A stretch of DNA of 64,000 nucleotides from Yimella sp. cx-51 (GTDB lineage: Bacteria > Actinomycetota > Actinomycetes > Actinomycetales > Dermatophilaceae): positions 2,604,001 to 2,668,000 of the forward strand of contig NZ_CP072113.1 of the NCBI RefSeq assembly GCF_017654605.1. The letters run 5' to 3'. The translations under genes and the position numbers were made by a program. Of this stretch, positions 9,646-18,427 are shown piece by piece (within the stretch, counting starts at the first letter, position 1; the number at the start of each line of letters is the position of its first letter). Under the pieces are notes generated by a model. The model made no database searches, was not told the DNA's origin, and saw nothing but the letters and a program-made list of their open reading frames with translations.

Positions 9646-10779
9646 TCAGCCCACCAAACCGGTGGTGGCGACGTACGCCGTGCCGTCGCCGCTGCACCGC
9701 ACCGGTTCGGCGCAGGCCGCGATGAAACAGGCCTCTGATGGGCCGAGCTCCAACCGGCGGCTGCCGTCGTCGAGGGTGATGGTGCCGCCGAGACAGAGCA
9801 CGATCCGCGGTTTGTGGTGGCCGGGCATCTCGATCTCGTCGACACCGGCACCGATCTGGTGCAACTGGAAGTACGGCACATCGACCGGATAGCTGTGCAC
9901 CCGGTCACCATCGGGCGCCACCTCTGGCACCACGGAGCGTTCGACGTCGACGATCCGAAGAAGTTCGGGGATGTTGAGCTCTTTGGGCGTCAGGCCCGCA
10001 CGCACCACGTTGTCGGAGTTGGCCAGCACCTCGACCGTCACTCCGCGAACGATGGAGTGCAGCACACCGGCCGGCACGAAGATGTACTGACCCGGGGGCA
10101 CGATGTGATGGCGCATCGTGAGCAGCACAGCCAGGCCCTCGTCGTCCGGAAACTGTTCGGCGATGCGGCGGATCGCGTCGAAGTGCGGGTGGTTGCGGCG
10201 CGTCGAGCAGGCCGACACCACGGCGGTGGTCAGTGCTGAACGCACCTGCGCGTCGGCTTCGAGGATCTGGCGGATCAACGCCTTCACTCCGGCACCAGCA
10301 CAGTCAGCGACCAACGCCGAAAACTCCGGACAGCCCAGTTCTGCCGCCAGAGAAGCGATCTCATCCATGGACTGATTGCCGGCGAAGACCTCGAACTCGG
10401 TCACGGTGAGCCACGCCTCGGGCTTGGGCCAGCTGTCGACATAGGTGCCCGTCGGCGCGGTCAACGCCTCTTCGCGAGAAGGGTGACACTGGATCGACAG
10501 CGCCTGTTCAGCGGCCAGCACCTTGAGCAGGAAGGGCAGTCGCCGCTGGAACTGCGACACGGTCGTCTCGCCCAGCATGGAGACCGGGTCACCGAGGATC
10601 GCACGATCCAGAGTCGTCGGTTCCCCGTCCAGCACGAGTTCGCAGGGCGCTTCCTCGTGCGCTCCTAGCCACAGCTCGGCCTCGGGCATCTGGGTCGGAG
10701 TCGGCCGACCGGACAGTTGCGCGAGATCGGAGTGCGACCCCCACGCGTAGTGCTGCACGCGCGGAGTCAGGCGGTACAT
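9646..10779 (-). CDS. manA: Mannose-6-phosphate isomerase, class I
   Basis: A 377-residue cupin enzyme converting fructose 6-phosphate to mannose 6-phosphate, feeding GDP-mannose, mannosylated lipids and wall glycans. Visible motifs are YAWGSHSDLAQL near the N-terminus, the zinc-ligand ALSIQCHPSREEAL, and the C-terminal cupin repeat beginning ILRIVDVERSVVPE. The ATG overlaps the upstream hydrolase stop (TGATG), so the two are translationally coupled. A longer in-frame extension to 10929 is rejected because it lies within the hydrolase gene. Confidence 0.9.
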   Translation of the reverse strand: MYRLTPRVQHYAWGSHSDLAQLSGRPTPTQMPEAELWLGAHEEAPCELVLDGEPTTLDRAILGDPVSMLGETTVSQFQRRLPFLLKVLAAEQALSIQCHPSREEALTAPTGTYVDSWPKPEAWLTVTEFEVFAGNQSMDEIASLAAELGCPEFSALVADCAGAGVKALIRQILEADAQVRSALTTAVVSACSTRRNHPHFDAIRRIAEQFPDDEGLAVLLTMRHHIVPPGQYIFVPAGVLHSIVRGVTVEVLANSDNVVRAGLTPKELNIPELLRIVDVERSVVPEVAPDGDRVHSYPVDVPYFQLHQIGAGVDEIEMPGHHKPRIVLCLGGTITLDDGSRRLELGPSEACFIAACAEPVRCSGDGTAYVATTGLVG

Positions 10780-11567
10780 CAAGCCAGGAAACCTTTCAGC
10801 AGTTCGCGCACCCGTGCGCGATGCGTCCACAGGATCCCACCAGGGGGAAGCACTTCCAAATGGGCATTCGGTAGGACTTCTGCGAGTTCGCGCGCCACCC
10901 AGACCGGGTGCGCGGGATCGTCCTCGCACGCCAGGATGAGCACCGGCGTCGACACCTCGCGCAAGGAGCGCCGGTCATGCAGAGCGACGGCATGGGGAAT
11001 CGTGCGCAGAGCGCGCGAGACATCGGTTCGGACGATGACCCTCGCCTGATCGGCGCACCAGCGGCGCACGAGCTCCGAGCCGCGGTGTTCGGCCGGCTGC
11101 TCCAACAACAACAGCTCGGTGACCCCGTCGACATCACGCTCATCAGCCAGCTGCGCCATCTCCAGCAGGCGACGCAATGCCGTGTCGGTGCGCGGGGTGT
11201 CGAGCACGGCGGGCAGCGCAAGAACGACCCGCTCGAAGCGGTCGGGACGTCGCTCGAGCAGGTGGCAGATCGCGCCGGCACCCATGCTGACGCCCAGGGC
11301 CTGAGTCGCATTGACATGGGCGGCGACGGCATCCAGCTCGTCGGCCAGGTAGGAGTACGACCACGGCGACTCCGGTGAGGACGACGCGCCGTGGCCGCGG
11401 AAGTGGAAGTAGGTGTGCGTGCCGGGCACGCCCGACCCGAACGGACGGGTGGTCGGAATCGACCCGGCTAGTCCGTGGGCGAAGACGGTGTGTGGTGCCC
11501 CCGAGCCGGTGGTGAGATATTCCAGCCCGCCCTCGGGGGTCTCGAGGATGGAGCTGCGTGAGGTCAC
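10779..11567 (-). CDS. Alpha/beta hydrolase
   Basis: A 262-residue alpha/beta-hydrolase fold protein. FAHGLAGS forms the oxyanion HG motif. The nucleophile elbow is GVSMGAGAI, with Ser in G-x-S-x-G, and the acid and base lie near CEDDPAHP and in the C-terminal segment. Substrate unknown; esterase or thioesterase activity is typical. Of two adjacent GTG codons, 11567 overlaps the DUF2516 stop (GTGA). It is the middle gene of the operon DUF2516-hydrolase-manA. Confidence 0.75.
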   Translation of the reverse strand: MTSRSSILETPEGGLEYLTTGSGAPHTVFAHGLAGSIPTTRPFGSGVPGTHTYFHFRGHGASSSPESPWSYSYLADELDAVAAHVNATQALGVSMGAGAICHLLERRPDRFERVVLALPAVLDTPRTDTALRRLLEMAQLADERDVDGVTELLLLEQPAEHRGSELVRRWCADQARVIVRTDVSRALRTIPHAVALHDRRSLREVSTPVLILACEDDPAHPVWVARELAEVLPNAHLEVLPPGGILWTHRARVRELLKGFLA

Positions 11568-11890
11568 CACGGCCGCGACGAGCGTCCGCCTCCGCCGCGA
11601 CGCGACTCCACCTCTTGCAGCGCCGGACGGACGTCGGCGAGGTAGACCCCGGCAGCGACGATGGCGATGATGCCGAACAAGCTCAGCGGGTTCCTGAGCA
11701 CCAGCAGCCCGAACGCCGCAGCCAGGCCGGTGATCAGCAGCCAGCGACCCTTCGTCATCTTGTCAGCTGCGCGGTAGGCGTCCTCGCGGTGCCGTAGCGC
11801 GTCGACGAATGCGAACACCGTGGTGGCGAGCAACGCGACGCCCAGCACCGTCGCAACGGTGGCCTGCAGTGTGAAGAGTGGATCGAGCAC
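11564..11890 (-). CDS. DUF2516 family membrane protein
   Basis: A 108-residue protein with three likely membrane segments (around residues 9-32, 48-66 and 67-85) and a basic C-terminal tail ending SRRGGGGRSSRPW. It matches the small actinobacterial DUF2516 family, function unknown. GTG 11890 lies 6 bases after TAGGCT, so the operon transcript is probably leaderless. It overlaps the hydrolase gene. Confidence 0.8.
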   Translation of the reverse strand: MLDPLFTLQATVATVLGVALLATTVFAFVDALRHREDAYRAADKMTKGRWLLITGLAAAFGLLVLRNPLSLFGIIAIVAAGVYLADVRPALQEVESRRGGGGRSSRPW

Positions 11891-11896
11891 CCGCCC

Positions 11897-11902
11897 AGCC
11901 TA
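11897..11902 (-). promoter_or_regulatory. Leaderless -10 box for DUF2516-hydrolase-manA
   Basis: TAGGCT on the minus strand, 6 bases before GTG 11890, with no room for a ribosome-binding site. Confidence 0.5.
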
Positions 11903-11909
11903 CGGTGCA

Positions 11910-12036
11910 GTGCAGAGCTCAATCCGCAGCGGACGCGGCAAGCCCCGCTCGCGAACACACGTCGCGGAGCACGCGAGCACGGTTCGCGGACGGCGCGACT
12001 CGCGAGCACAGTTCGCGGCGTCCGCGGACTCTGCAC
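11910..12036. repeat. Intergenic GC-rich repeat and large stem
   Basis: Flanked by GTGCAGAG (11910-11917) and its complement CTCTGCAC (12029-12036). Inside are three degenerate copies of CTCGCGAGCACAGTTCGCGG at 11948-11967, 11970-11989 and 11999-12018. It fills the gap between dtd and the DUF2516 gene and has no convincing ORF. Confidence 0.55.
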
Positions 12037-12074
12037 ATCGCATTGCATGCACGGACCGTCGGTACGGCCGCTGC

Positions 12075-12500
12075 TCAGGTCTCGACGAGAAGCGTGAAGG
12101 GGCCGTCGTTGACAAGCGAGACCTCCATCATGGCCCCGAACCGACCCATCGCGACCTCGACTCCGAGGCCGCGCAGCGAGGTCACCAGTTCGTCGATGAC
12201 GGGTGCGGCGATGTCACCAGGGGCTGCCTCGCCCCAGGACGGACGACGCCCCTTGCGGGTGTTGCCGTAGAGCGTGAACTGCGAGACGACGAGCACGGAT
12301 GCGGCCTCGTCGAGCACCGATCGCTCGTCGCGCAGGATGCGCAATTCGCTGATCTTGCGGGCCATGGCGGTCACCTGAGCGGCGCCGTCACGGTGGGTCA
12401 CGCCGACCAGTGCGACGAGACCGGGCCGGTCGATCGCGCCGACGACCTCGCCGTCCACGCGCACCTCGGCTCGCGTGACCCGCTGCAACACAGCCCGCAT
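12075..12500 (-). CDS. dtd: D-aminoacyl-tRNA deacylase
   Basis: A 141-residue proofreading enzyme that hydrolyses D-amino acids from tRNA. It opens [20 protein letters not shown] and holds the active-site [17 protein letters not shown]. The second conserved loop reads NDGPFT where most members have N-S/D-GPVT; the Gly-cisPro dipeptide is retained. The start follows the asparaginase stop with no gap, so the two are co-transcribed. Confidence 0.92.
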   Translation of the reverse strand: MRAVLQRVTRAEVRVDGEVVGAIDRPGLVALVGVTHRDGAAQVTAMARKISELRILRDERSVLDEAASVLVVSQFTLYGNTRKGRRPSWGEAAPGDIAAPVIDELVTSLRGLGVEVAMGRFGAMMEVSLVNDGPFTLLVET

Positions 12501-13463
12501 TCAGACCGCCCGGACGCTGCCGACCGGTTCGCCGTGGCCCAACACGGGCGCTTCGGCAAGGCGATCGAGGACGTCGGCGTTCACGCCGAGCTGCCGGAGC
12601 GTGGCCGCGGCGACGACGGGGCGGGCCCGCTGCCCGCCATCGGCGATCTTCACCACGACTCCGCGACCGTCCGGTAGACCGATGGCGTAGACCGCTTCCG
12701 CGCCGTCCTTGGCGACCAGGCCCGGGATGCTGCGAATGAGGTCGGTGACATCGCGTCGGGTGCCACCGAGGAACTCGGGGTGTTCGCGGATTGCCTCGGC
12801 CACCCGATGCTCGGGTCCGTCCGTCGCTGCGGCCAATCGCCCGAAAGCACGAGCCAGGCCCAGCGGCGACACCGCCATCACCGGAGCACCGCAGCCGTCG
12901 ACACCGGTCGCGGCGACGTCCTCGCCACACAACTCTCCGAGCGTGTCGGCCATCGCGACCTGCAGCGGATGGGAGGGGTCGCGGTAGGTGGTGGTGTCCC
13001 ACCCGTTGACAACGCAGGTCGCCAACATCGCGGCGTGCTTGCCGGAGCAGTTCTGCGCGATCGACGACGCTGCATTGCCGGCAGCCAGCCACTCGCGCTT
13101 CGACTGCTCGTCGTAGGGGAAGTCGGGGGTGTTCTGCAGGTCGGCCTCCGTCAAACCGGCGGACGCCAGGATGCGACGCACACCGTCGAGGTGGAACTGC
13201 TCGCCGGAGTGACTCGCACTCGCCAGTGCCAGCAGATCGCCCGGCAGGTCGAGGCCCGCGCGCACCATGGCAAGGGTCTGCAGCGGTTTGTTCGACGACC
13301 GCGGGAAACATGGCGCGCCGACATCTCCGCGTTCGACCAGCAACTCGCCGCCTGCGTCGACGGCCACCACGATGCCGCGATGCACCGACTCGACGAATCC
13401 GCTGCGTTCGACGACGGCCACCACCGGCGCATCGATCAGAGCCTGCTCATGTCGTGAAATCAC
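12501..13463 (-). CDS. Asparaginase (L-asparaginase II/thermolabile type)
   Basis: A 320-residue member of the actinobacterial/rhizobial asparaginase family, distinct from AnsA/AnsB. Visible are the conserved FPRSSNKPLQTLAMV, ASASHSGEQFHLDGV, NCSGKHAAMLATCV and GVDGCGAPV segments. It is predicted to hydrolyse asparagine to aspartate and ammonia. GTG 13463 lies 7 bases after TAGCCT, suggesting a leaderless message shared with dtd. Confidence 0.85.
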   Translation of the reverse strand: MISRHEQALIDAPVVAVVERSGFVESVHRGIVVAVDAGGELLVERGDVGAPCFPRSSNKPLQTLAMVRAGLDLPGDLLALASASHSGEQFHLDGVRRILASAGLTEADLQNTPDFPYDEQSKREWLAAGNAASSIAQNCSGKHAAMLATCVVNGWDTTTYRDPSHPLQVAMADTLGELCGEDVAATGVDGCGAPVMAVSPLGLARAFGRLAAATDGPEHRVAEAIREHPEFLGGTRRDVTDLIRSIPGLVAKDGAEAVYAIGLPDGRGVVVKIADGGQRARPVVAAATLRQLGVNADVLDRLAEAPVLGHGEPVGSVRAV

Positions 13464-13496
13464 ATCATCGAGGCTACCCAGTGCCCCGGAAACAAT

Positions 13497-13532
13497 GATC
13501 GAGCCCCGCGGGAGATCCCGCGGGGCTCGATC
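13497..13532. terminator. Hairpin terminator after the hbhA-like gene
   Basis: A perfect 17-bp stem GATCGAGCCCCGCGGGA with its complement, loop GA. It lies between the leftward hbhA-like stop (13560) and the asparaginase start. Confidence 0.7.
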
Positions 13533-13559
13533 GATTCAGAAGTCGAGCGACAACTGTCT

Positions 13560-14276
13560 TCAGGCGTCGGTCTTGGCGTCCGTCGCCGGAGCAGCCTTGG
13601 TGGCGGGCTTCGACGCGGCGGGCTTGGCAGCGGTCTTGCGCGCCGGAGCGTTCTTGGCCGTGGCCTTCTTGGCGACGGTCTTGCGAGCCGGACGCTTGGC
13701 AGCGCCTTCCTTTGCGGCAGCGCTGCGCACCTCGGTGCGAGCCTCGTCCTCGACCTTGCCCGCGACGTCGGCAACCAGCTTGGCGGCGTCCTTGCGGCCA
13801 GCAGCCAGGGTGGAAACGGCGGTGGCCTGGGCGTCGGCGGCAGCCTTACGAGCGGTGCGCTGAGCGCCGGCAACCTGCTTCTTGGCGGTGCTCTGGGCCT
13901 CGGAGACCTGCTTCTTGGCGCTGGCCTCGACACCGTCAACCTGCTTGCGCAGCGACTTCACGACCTTCTCGCCGCGCTTGGCGTAGGCAACGTACTGGTC
14001 GTTGGCCTCGATGCTCACGGCGTCGATGCGCTCGGTCGCGGTGGCCGGGAGGGCCTCGACCTGGTCGCGCATGTCAGCGAAGCTCTTGGTGACCTTGGCC
14101 TGCACGGTCGAGGGCTTGAGCTCGTCGCGAAGGTTCTGGACGCGGGCGGTGCTGTCGGCGTAGACGGTCAGCGCGCGCTCGCGGACGTTGCTGAGCACGG
14201 AGTCGGCGGCGCCGACGGCGGCGTACAGCGGGGTGGCGTCGGTGATGGACTTCTTGAGGTCGAACTTGGTGGCCAT
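13560..14276 (-). CDS. Heparin-binding hemagglutinin-like / histone-like Lys-Ala-rich protein
   Basis: A 238-residue protein. The N-terminal segment (ATKFDLKKSITDATPLYAAV), a long predicted coiled coil (about 30-160), and a Lys/Ala/Pro-rich basic tail (KRPARKTVAKKATAKNAP) with an acidic end match mycobacterial HbhA. HbhA binds heparan sulfate through such a tail; the same composition also binds DNA, so nucleoid or lipid-surface roles are possible. The XRE gene directly upstream is the same order as Rv0474-hbhA. ATG 14276 has AGGAG at 5-base spacing; the GTG at 14282 abuts that site. Confidence 0.75.
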   Translation of the reverse strand: MATKFDLKKSITDATPLYAAVGAADSVLSNVRERALTVYADSTARVQNLRDELKPSTVQAKVTKSFADMRDQVEALPATATERIDAVSIEANDQYVAYAKRGEKVVKSLRKQVDGVEASAKKQVSEAQSTAKKQVAGAQRTARKAAADAQATAVSTLAAGRKDAAKLVADVAGKVEDEARTEVRSAAAKEGAAKRPARKTVAKKATAKNAPARKTAAKPAASKPATKAAPATDAKTDA

Positions 14277-14334
14277 GGCCACTCCTTTCGGAAGGGTGTT
14301 ACTGGAAGTTTGGAAGCCGGAAGCGGCAGGCAGG

Positions 14335-14679
14335 TCAGTCTTCGACGAACGATGCGTACAGATCGAGAAGGACCTTGCGCTGCTTGGTCGAGAGCAGCGG
14401 GTCGGACATGATCGCCACGCGGGTGTCGATCAGCGCCTCGGCCTCGCCGGCCTCGTCCAAGATCCCGGCACGCACATAGAGCTGCTCGGCCGAGATCCGC
14501 AAACCCTTGGCCAACGCCTGGAGAATCTCCGCGCTCGGCTTCTTCAATCCCCGCTCAATCTGGCTGAGGTAGGGGTTGGAGATACCCGAGCGATCGGCCA
14601 GCTGCCGCAACGAAAGCTGCGCTTGTTCGCGCTGCTCCTTGAGGTAGCCACCCAGATCGGTGACGGGGTTCGGTGTCAT
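14335..14679 (-). CDS. XRE-family helix-turn-helix regulator upstream of hbhA-like gene
   Basis: A 114-residue Rv0474-like DNA-binding protein. The HTH is at about residues 10-65 (LSLRQLADRSGISNPYLSQIE), followed by a helical tail. Synteny with the hbhA-like gene suggests it controls that gene and itself. A -10 box 6 bases before the ATG predicts a leaderless mRNA, and inverted repeats overlap its promoter. Confidence 0.85.
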   Translation of the reverse strand: MTPNPVTDLGGYLKEQREQAQLSLRQLADRSGISNPYLSQIERGLKKPSAEILQALAKGLRISAEQLYVRAGILDEAGEAEALIDTRVAIMSDPLLSTKQRKVLLDLYASFVED

Positions 14680-14685
14680 GCGTCC

Positions 14686-14715
14686 ATTATGCTTGCTTTA
14701 GTTAGCACTTTGCAA
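14686..14715 (-). promoter_or_regulatory. XRE gene promoter with candidate operator
   Basis: On the minus strand, -35 TTGCAA (14715-14710), 18-bp spacer, -10 CATAAT (14691-14686), then 6 bases to the ATG. GCTTGC just upstream of the -10 and GCAAGC at the -35 form an inverted pair, with another GCAAGC at 14722-14727. This is a plausible autoregulatory site. Confidence 0.55.
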
Positions 14716-14797
14716 GCTGGAGCAAGCGTGAGCCTTGTCACACTCGCCAGTAGCTTTCGAACGCGGTCGAATTCTGTTGCCCGACAGCGCTATTGCG

Positions 14798-15829
14798 CTA
14801 CGGCTTGACGATCTCCGTCTGCGCGGCGGTGACATCGCCGGCGCGCAGCACGGCGTCGATCGGGACGTTCCGCTTGACGACGGCCAGCGCGATCGGACCG
14901 TCCTCGTGGTGCCGTACGACCGAGGTCAGCCTGCCGATCGCACGCTCCGAAGCAGGCGCGAACAGGTCCGCCCCTGCGTCCGGCAGCACGTGGCCTGAAC
15001 CGTCCAGGTGCAGGAAGACCAACCGCCGAGGGGGGCGGCCGAGATTGTGCACCCGGGCGATCGTCTCCTGACCGCGATAGCAGCCCTTGTGCAGGTGCAC
15101 CGCGGTGCGCAGCCAGTCGAGCTCATGAGGAATGGCGCGGTGGTCGGTGTCGACCAGATGCCGCGGACGCCATTGCGCCACTCGCAACGCGTCCATCGCC
15201 CAGGTGCCGGCCAACGGACGTTCGCCGACCGCCCGTTGGAGTTCTTCACGGGGCACGATGAGTTCGCGCCATGCCCGGCCGAGCGCTGGGTGCGGATCGA
15301 CGTCGGAGTAGTTCGCGGTGTCGGGCCCGGGGGTCGGCCACGGGTCGACCCAGGCGAGGCCTTCGACCGGATCAGTGGAGGGATCGCCGAGCACGGCGAA
15401 GTCGGCGCTGCGATCGGCCACCTCGACCCGCAGCATGAACTGCATCTTGCGCAGCCATTCCACCAACGCCCCGGAAGTGCCGGGCTCCACCGTGATCCAC
15501 GTGGTCTCGCCGTCGTCGACCAGGTGCAGATCGTGTTCGACATGGCCGTGCGGGCTGAGCACGAGGGATTCGACGCTCACCCCCGGCTGCAGGTCGTCCA
15601 GCTTCTGGGTGGTCATCGAGTGCAGCCAGGTCAGCCGGTCGGGTCCGGTCACCGTCACCACGCCCCGGTTGCTGAGGTCGACCATCGCTTCGCCGGATTC
15701 GAGCAGCCGCTGTTCGCGGATCGGGTCGCCGTAGTGTGCGGCCACTCCGGCGTCCAGCCCGTCGGCCTCCACCGCGGCATCGCGCTGCAGCAGCGGCGAC
15801 GGACTGATCTGAGCTGGCTGAGTGTTCAC
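14798..15829 (-). CDS. ygfZ: YgfZ/GcvT-like folate-binding protein
   Basis: A 343-residue member of the GcvT-fold family. The YgfZ signature is visible as K-G-C-Y-R-G-Q-E in HKGCYRGQETIARVHNLG. It is tetrahydrofolate-linked and supports Fe-S enzyme maturation and repair, such as the MiaB tRNA thiolation enzyme. VDLSNRGVVTVTGPDRLTWLHSMTTQ marks the N-terminal folate site. GTG 15829 lies 6 bases after TAGCCT on the minus strand. Divergent from the LCP gene. Confidence 0.9.
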   Translation of the reverse strand: MNTQPAQISPSPLLQRDAAVEADGLDAGVAAHYGDPIREQRLLESGEAMVDLSNRGVVTVTGPDRLTWLHSMTTQKLDDLQPGVSVESLVLSPHGHVEHDLHLVDDGETTWITVEPGTSGALVEWLRKMQFMLRVEVADRSADFAVLGDPSTDPVEGLAWVDPWPTPGPDTANYSDVDPHPALGRAWRELIVPREELQRAVGERPLAGTWAMDALRVAQWRPRHLVDTDHRAIPHELDWLRTAVHLHKGCYRGQETIARVHNLGRPPRRLVFLHLDGSGHVLPDAGADLFAPASERAIGRLTSVVRHHEDGPIALAVVKRNVPIDAVLRAGDVTAAQTEIVKP

Positions 15830-15835
15830 GTGTCC

Positions 15836-15865
15836 AGGCTACGTCGCGGCGGCGGTGCCTACACT
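15836..15865. promoter_or_regulatory. Divergent leaderless promoters, ygfZ / LCP gene
   Basis: Leftward TAGCCT (15841-15836) is 6 bases before ygfZ GTG 15829. Rightward TACACT (15860-15865) is 7 bases before LCP ATG 15873. Confidence 0.55.
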
Positions 15866-15872
15866 TGCGCCC

Positions 15873-17009
15873 ATGAGCGAGCCCAACCAGTCCTCGGCGG
15901 ACGACGCGACGAACCGGCTCGCCCCCGATTCGGAGCACTCACCCACCGGGCGACCGGAGGACGACGCCGCATCGCAGACGAGCAAGACCGACGGCGCCCC
16001 AGGCGTCGACGACGACTTCGAGGACGACGACCAGGAGGAGCCGAAGAAGGCCGGCTGCCTCAAGGTGGGCTGCCTGACGATCCTCTCGATGCTCCTGGTC
16101 ACCGCGCTCGCTGTGGGCGGCTTCGCCGCGTACCTGAACTGGAAGCTCGACCACAACATCAAGAAGACCGGGCTCCTGCCCACCGAGGCCGGTCAACCGA
16201 CGCGTAATGCCGCTGCCGGTGACGCCCTCAACATCCTCCTGCTCGGTAGTGACTCCCGCAGCCGGAGCCTGCAGGACGCGAGCCGTTCCGATGTCATCCA
16301 GCTGGTGCACGTCTCCAATGACCGCAAGTCGGTGCAGGTCATCCACTTCCCGCGTGACCTCTACGTCTCCATCCCTGGCCGCGGCAAGAACAAGATCAAC
16401 GCTGCGTACGCCTACGGCGGGCCGCAGTTGCTGATCCGCACGCTGCAGGATCTCCTGGGCATCAAGATCGACCATGCCGCCCAGATCGGGTTCGACGGTT
16501 TTGCCAAGCTCACCGACACCGTCGGCGGCGTCGATCTCTATGTGCCGCAGGCCTACACCGACGGCTCCAAGAAGCGGTGGGAGGTCGGCATGCAGCACAT
16601 GAACGGCAAGCAGGCGCTCGGCTTCGTTCGTGAGCGCTACCAGCTGCGCGAGGGCGACATCGACCGTGGCCGCAACCAGCAGGCGTGGATCAAGGCAATC
16701 ATGGCCAAGACACTCAAGGCCGGCACGCTGCTCAACCCGATCAAGCTCAACAGCATCGTCGACGACCTCACTTCAAACGACAACCTCGCGGTCGACAAGG
16801 ACATGAATGTGCAGTCGCTCGGGTGGAGCATGCGCAATCTGCGCATGGGCAATGTGCGTTTCTACACCGCGCCGTTCTCCGGTTACGGCAACGATCCGGT
16901 GGCAGGCTCCATCGACATCGTCGACGAGCCGAAGATGAAGCTGCTCGGCCAAGCCCTCTACAACGACGATTTCAGCAAGTACACCGGCAGCTCCAACCCG
17001 CTGCGCTGA
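15873..17009 (+). CDS. LytR-CpsA-Psr (LCP) family wall glycopolymer ligase
   Basis: A 378-residue membrane enzyme. A long acidic cytoplasmic N-terminus (residues 1-65) precedes one transmembrane helix (LTILSMLLVTALAVGGFAAYL) and the extracellular LCP domain (about 110-330). Conserved LCP positions are visible: ILLLGSDSRS, SDVIQLVHVS, FPRDLYVSIPG and the RERYQLREGDIDRGRNQQ arginine block. The family transfers undecaprenyl-linked glycopolymers to peptidoglycan. ATG 15873 is chosen over an upstream in-frame start because of the -10 box 7 bases before it. Confidence 0.9.
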   Translation: MSEPNQSSADDATNRLAPDSEHSPTGRPEDDAASQTSKTDGAPGVDDDFEDDDQEEPKKAGCLKVGCLTILSMLLVTALAVGGFAAYLNWKLDHNIKKTGLLPTEAGQPTRNAAAGDALNILLLGSDSRSRSLQDASRSDVIQLVHVSNDRKSVQVIHFPRDLYVSIPGRGKNKINAAYAYGGPQLLIRTLQDLLGIKIDHAAQIGFDGFAKLTDTVGGVDLYVPQAYTDGSKKRWEVGMQHMNGKQALGFVRERYQLREGDIDRGRNQQAWIKAIMAKTLKAGTLLNPIKLNSIVDDLTSNDNLAVDKDMNVQSLGWSMRNLRMGNVRFYTAPFSGYGNDPVAGSIDIVDEPKMKLLGQALYNDDFSKYTGSSNPLR

Positions 17010-17040
17010 CCCCCGATACCTCGACCGAAAGACACTGCCG

Positions 17041-17544
17041 ATGCCCCTCGAACTCGACCCGAACATGCCCATCGAACTCGCGCCGTTGGCGTGGATGATC
17101 GGACGCTGGGAGGGTGCAGGGGTCGTGGGCTATCCGACGATCGAGTCGCTCAACTTCGGCCAGGAGATTCACTGCTTCCACGACGGTCGTCCGTTCCTGG
17201 AGTGGCACAGCCGCACCTGGGCGCTGGACGACGAGGGCAACAAGGTGCGTCCGCTCGCCACCGAACTCGGTTTCTGGCGGCCACTGCCCGACAACGAGGT
17301 CGAACTCGTCCTCACCCACCCGACCGGCATCGTCGAGCTCTACTACGGCACGACCTCTCCGGCGAAGGTCGAGCTACGCACCGACGGCGTGCTGCGCAGT
17401 CCGCACGCCAAGGAGTACAACGCCGGCGCCCGGATGTACGGCTACGTCAACAGCAACCTGATGTGGGCGATGGACATGGCAGCGGTCGGTGAGCCGCTGC
17501 AGAGCCACGTGTCGGCTGAGTTGAAGCGGGTCAGCAACCACTGA
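17041..17544 (+). CDS. Nitrobindin-like heme beta-barrel protein
   Basis: A 167-residue FABP-like/nitrobindin protein (peroxynitrite isomerase family). The signature G-x-W-x-G-x-G is present as GRWEGAG, and a C-terminal His156 (QSHVSAELKR) sits where the proximal heme ligand is expected. The family binds ferric heme and detoxifies peroxynitrite. It starts 31 bases after the LCP gene and may share its transcript. Confidence 0.88.
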   Translation: MPLELDPNMPIELAPLAWMIGRWEGAGVVGYPTIESLNFGQEIHCFHDGRPFLEWHSRTWALDDEGNKVRPLATELGFWRPLPDNEVELVLTHPTGIVELYYGTTSPAKVELRTDGVLRSPHAKEYNAGARMYGYVNSNLMWAMDMAAVGEPLQSHVSAELKRVSNH

Positions 17545-17577
17545 CGCAGTGGCTTCTCCGCGGCGGGCCGGCCGGAT

Positions 17578-18393
17578 TCAGCGACTCAGCAACCACTGGG
17601 TGGCGTAGGGCACCACACCCACGAAGAGCACTGAGCCGACCCCGACGGCCAACGCACCAGCACCTTCCGCCGCTCGCGGCAGGGCGCCGACGACTCTGCG
17701 TAGTGCATGCGCTGCACCGCAGCACAACACGGCAGCCAGCATCGGGATGCTCCATGCCTCATCGCGTGCCACACCCAGCGCGGCACCGGCACCGGCTGCG
17801 AGCAGCAGACTCAGCGGGAGTGACGCATCTGCGGCTTTTGTGCGCCCGAGCGTCCAGTCGAGCAGCAACCCGATCGCCACACCGCCAGCGGCGGCGTAGG
17901 TCGGCCCCGGGGTACCGAACGCAACCGACGGCATCAGATGGAACGCGCCGAGCGCCAGCACCGCCAGGCCGAAGACCGCACCGCTGATGGAGATGGTCAA
18001 CGAACGGCGACCGTCCTTGCGCAGCAGCTCGCGCATGAAAACCGCAACGAGGCTGATCGCGAGCGCACTCGCCAACCACTGCAGGCCCTCGGCGCGGGAG
18101 GCCAACATCTCGACGGCGCCGATGCCGACGACGCCGACCAGCAACGCCACAGAACTGCCGAAGGGTCGGGGCAGGTCGAGCAACACCGGCCAGCCCCATG
18201 CGATGACGAGGCCGCAGGCCATAAGTGCGATGGCCAGCGGTACGGCTCCTGCAGCCGCCCCGACGGCCAGCAGGACACAAGCGACCAGACCCGAACCGAC
18301 GGTGAGGGCACCGAGCTGAGGCCGGGTTTCGCGGTCGGACAGGTCTCGCACGCCGACCATCCTTGCATCACGGTGCAGCGGACGCAGGCTCAC
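17578..18393 (-). CDS. Multi-pass membrane protein of unknown function
   Basis: A 271-residue protein with eight or nine hydrophobic helices (first about residues 30-70, last about 245-268), rich in Ala, Gly, Leu and Val. No transporter or enzyme motif is recognised. It lies 34 bases downstream of the MoaD-like gene on the same strand. GTG 18393 is used; ATG 18360 would remove 11 residues. Confidence 0.65.
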   Translation of the reverse strand: MSLRPLHRDARMVGVRDLSDRETRPQLGALTVGSGLVACVLLAVGAAAGAVPLAIALMACGLVIAWGWPVLLDLPRPFGSSVALLVGVVGIGAVEMLASRAEGLQWLASALAISLVAVFMRELLRKDGRRSLTISISGAVFGLAVLALGAFHLMPSVAFGTPGPTYAAAGGVAIGLLLDWTLGRTKAADASLPLSLLLAAGAGAALGVARDEAWSIPMLAAVLCCGAAHALRRVVGALPRAAEGAGALAVGVGSVLFVGVVPYATQWLLSR

Positions 18394-18427
18394 TGCCGGA
18401 CTCCGGTCGTCACGGCGCGGGCCGGGG

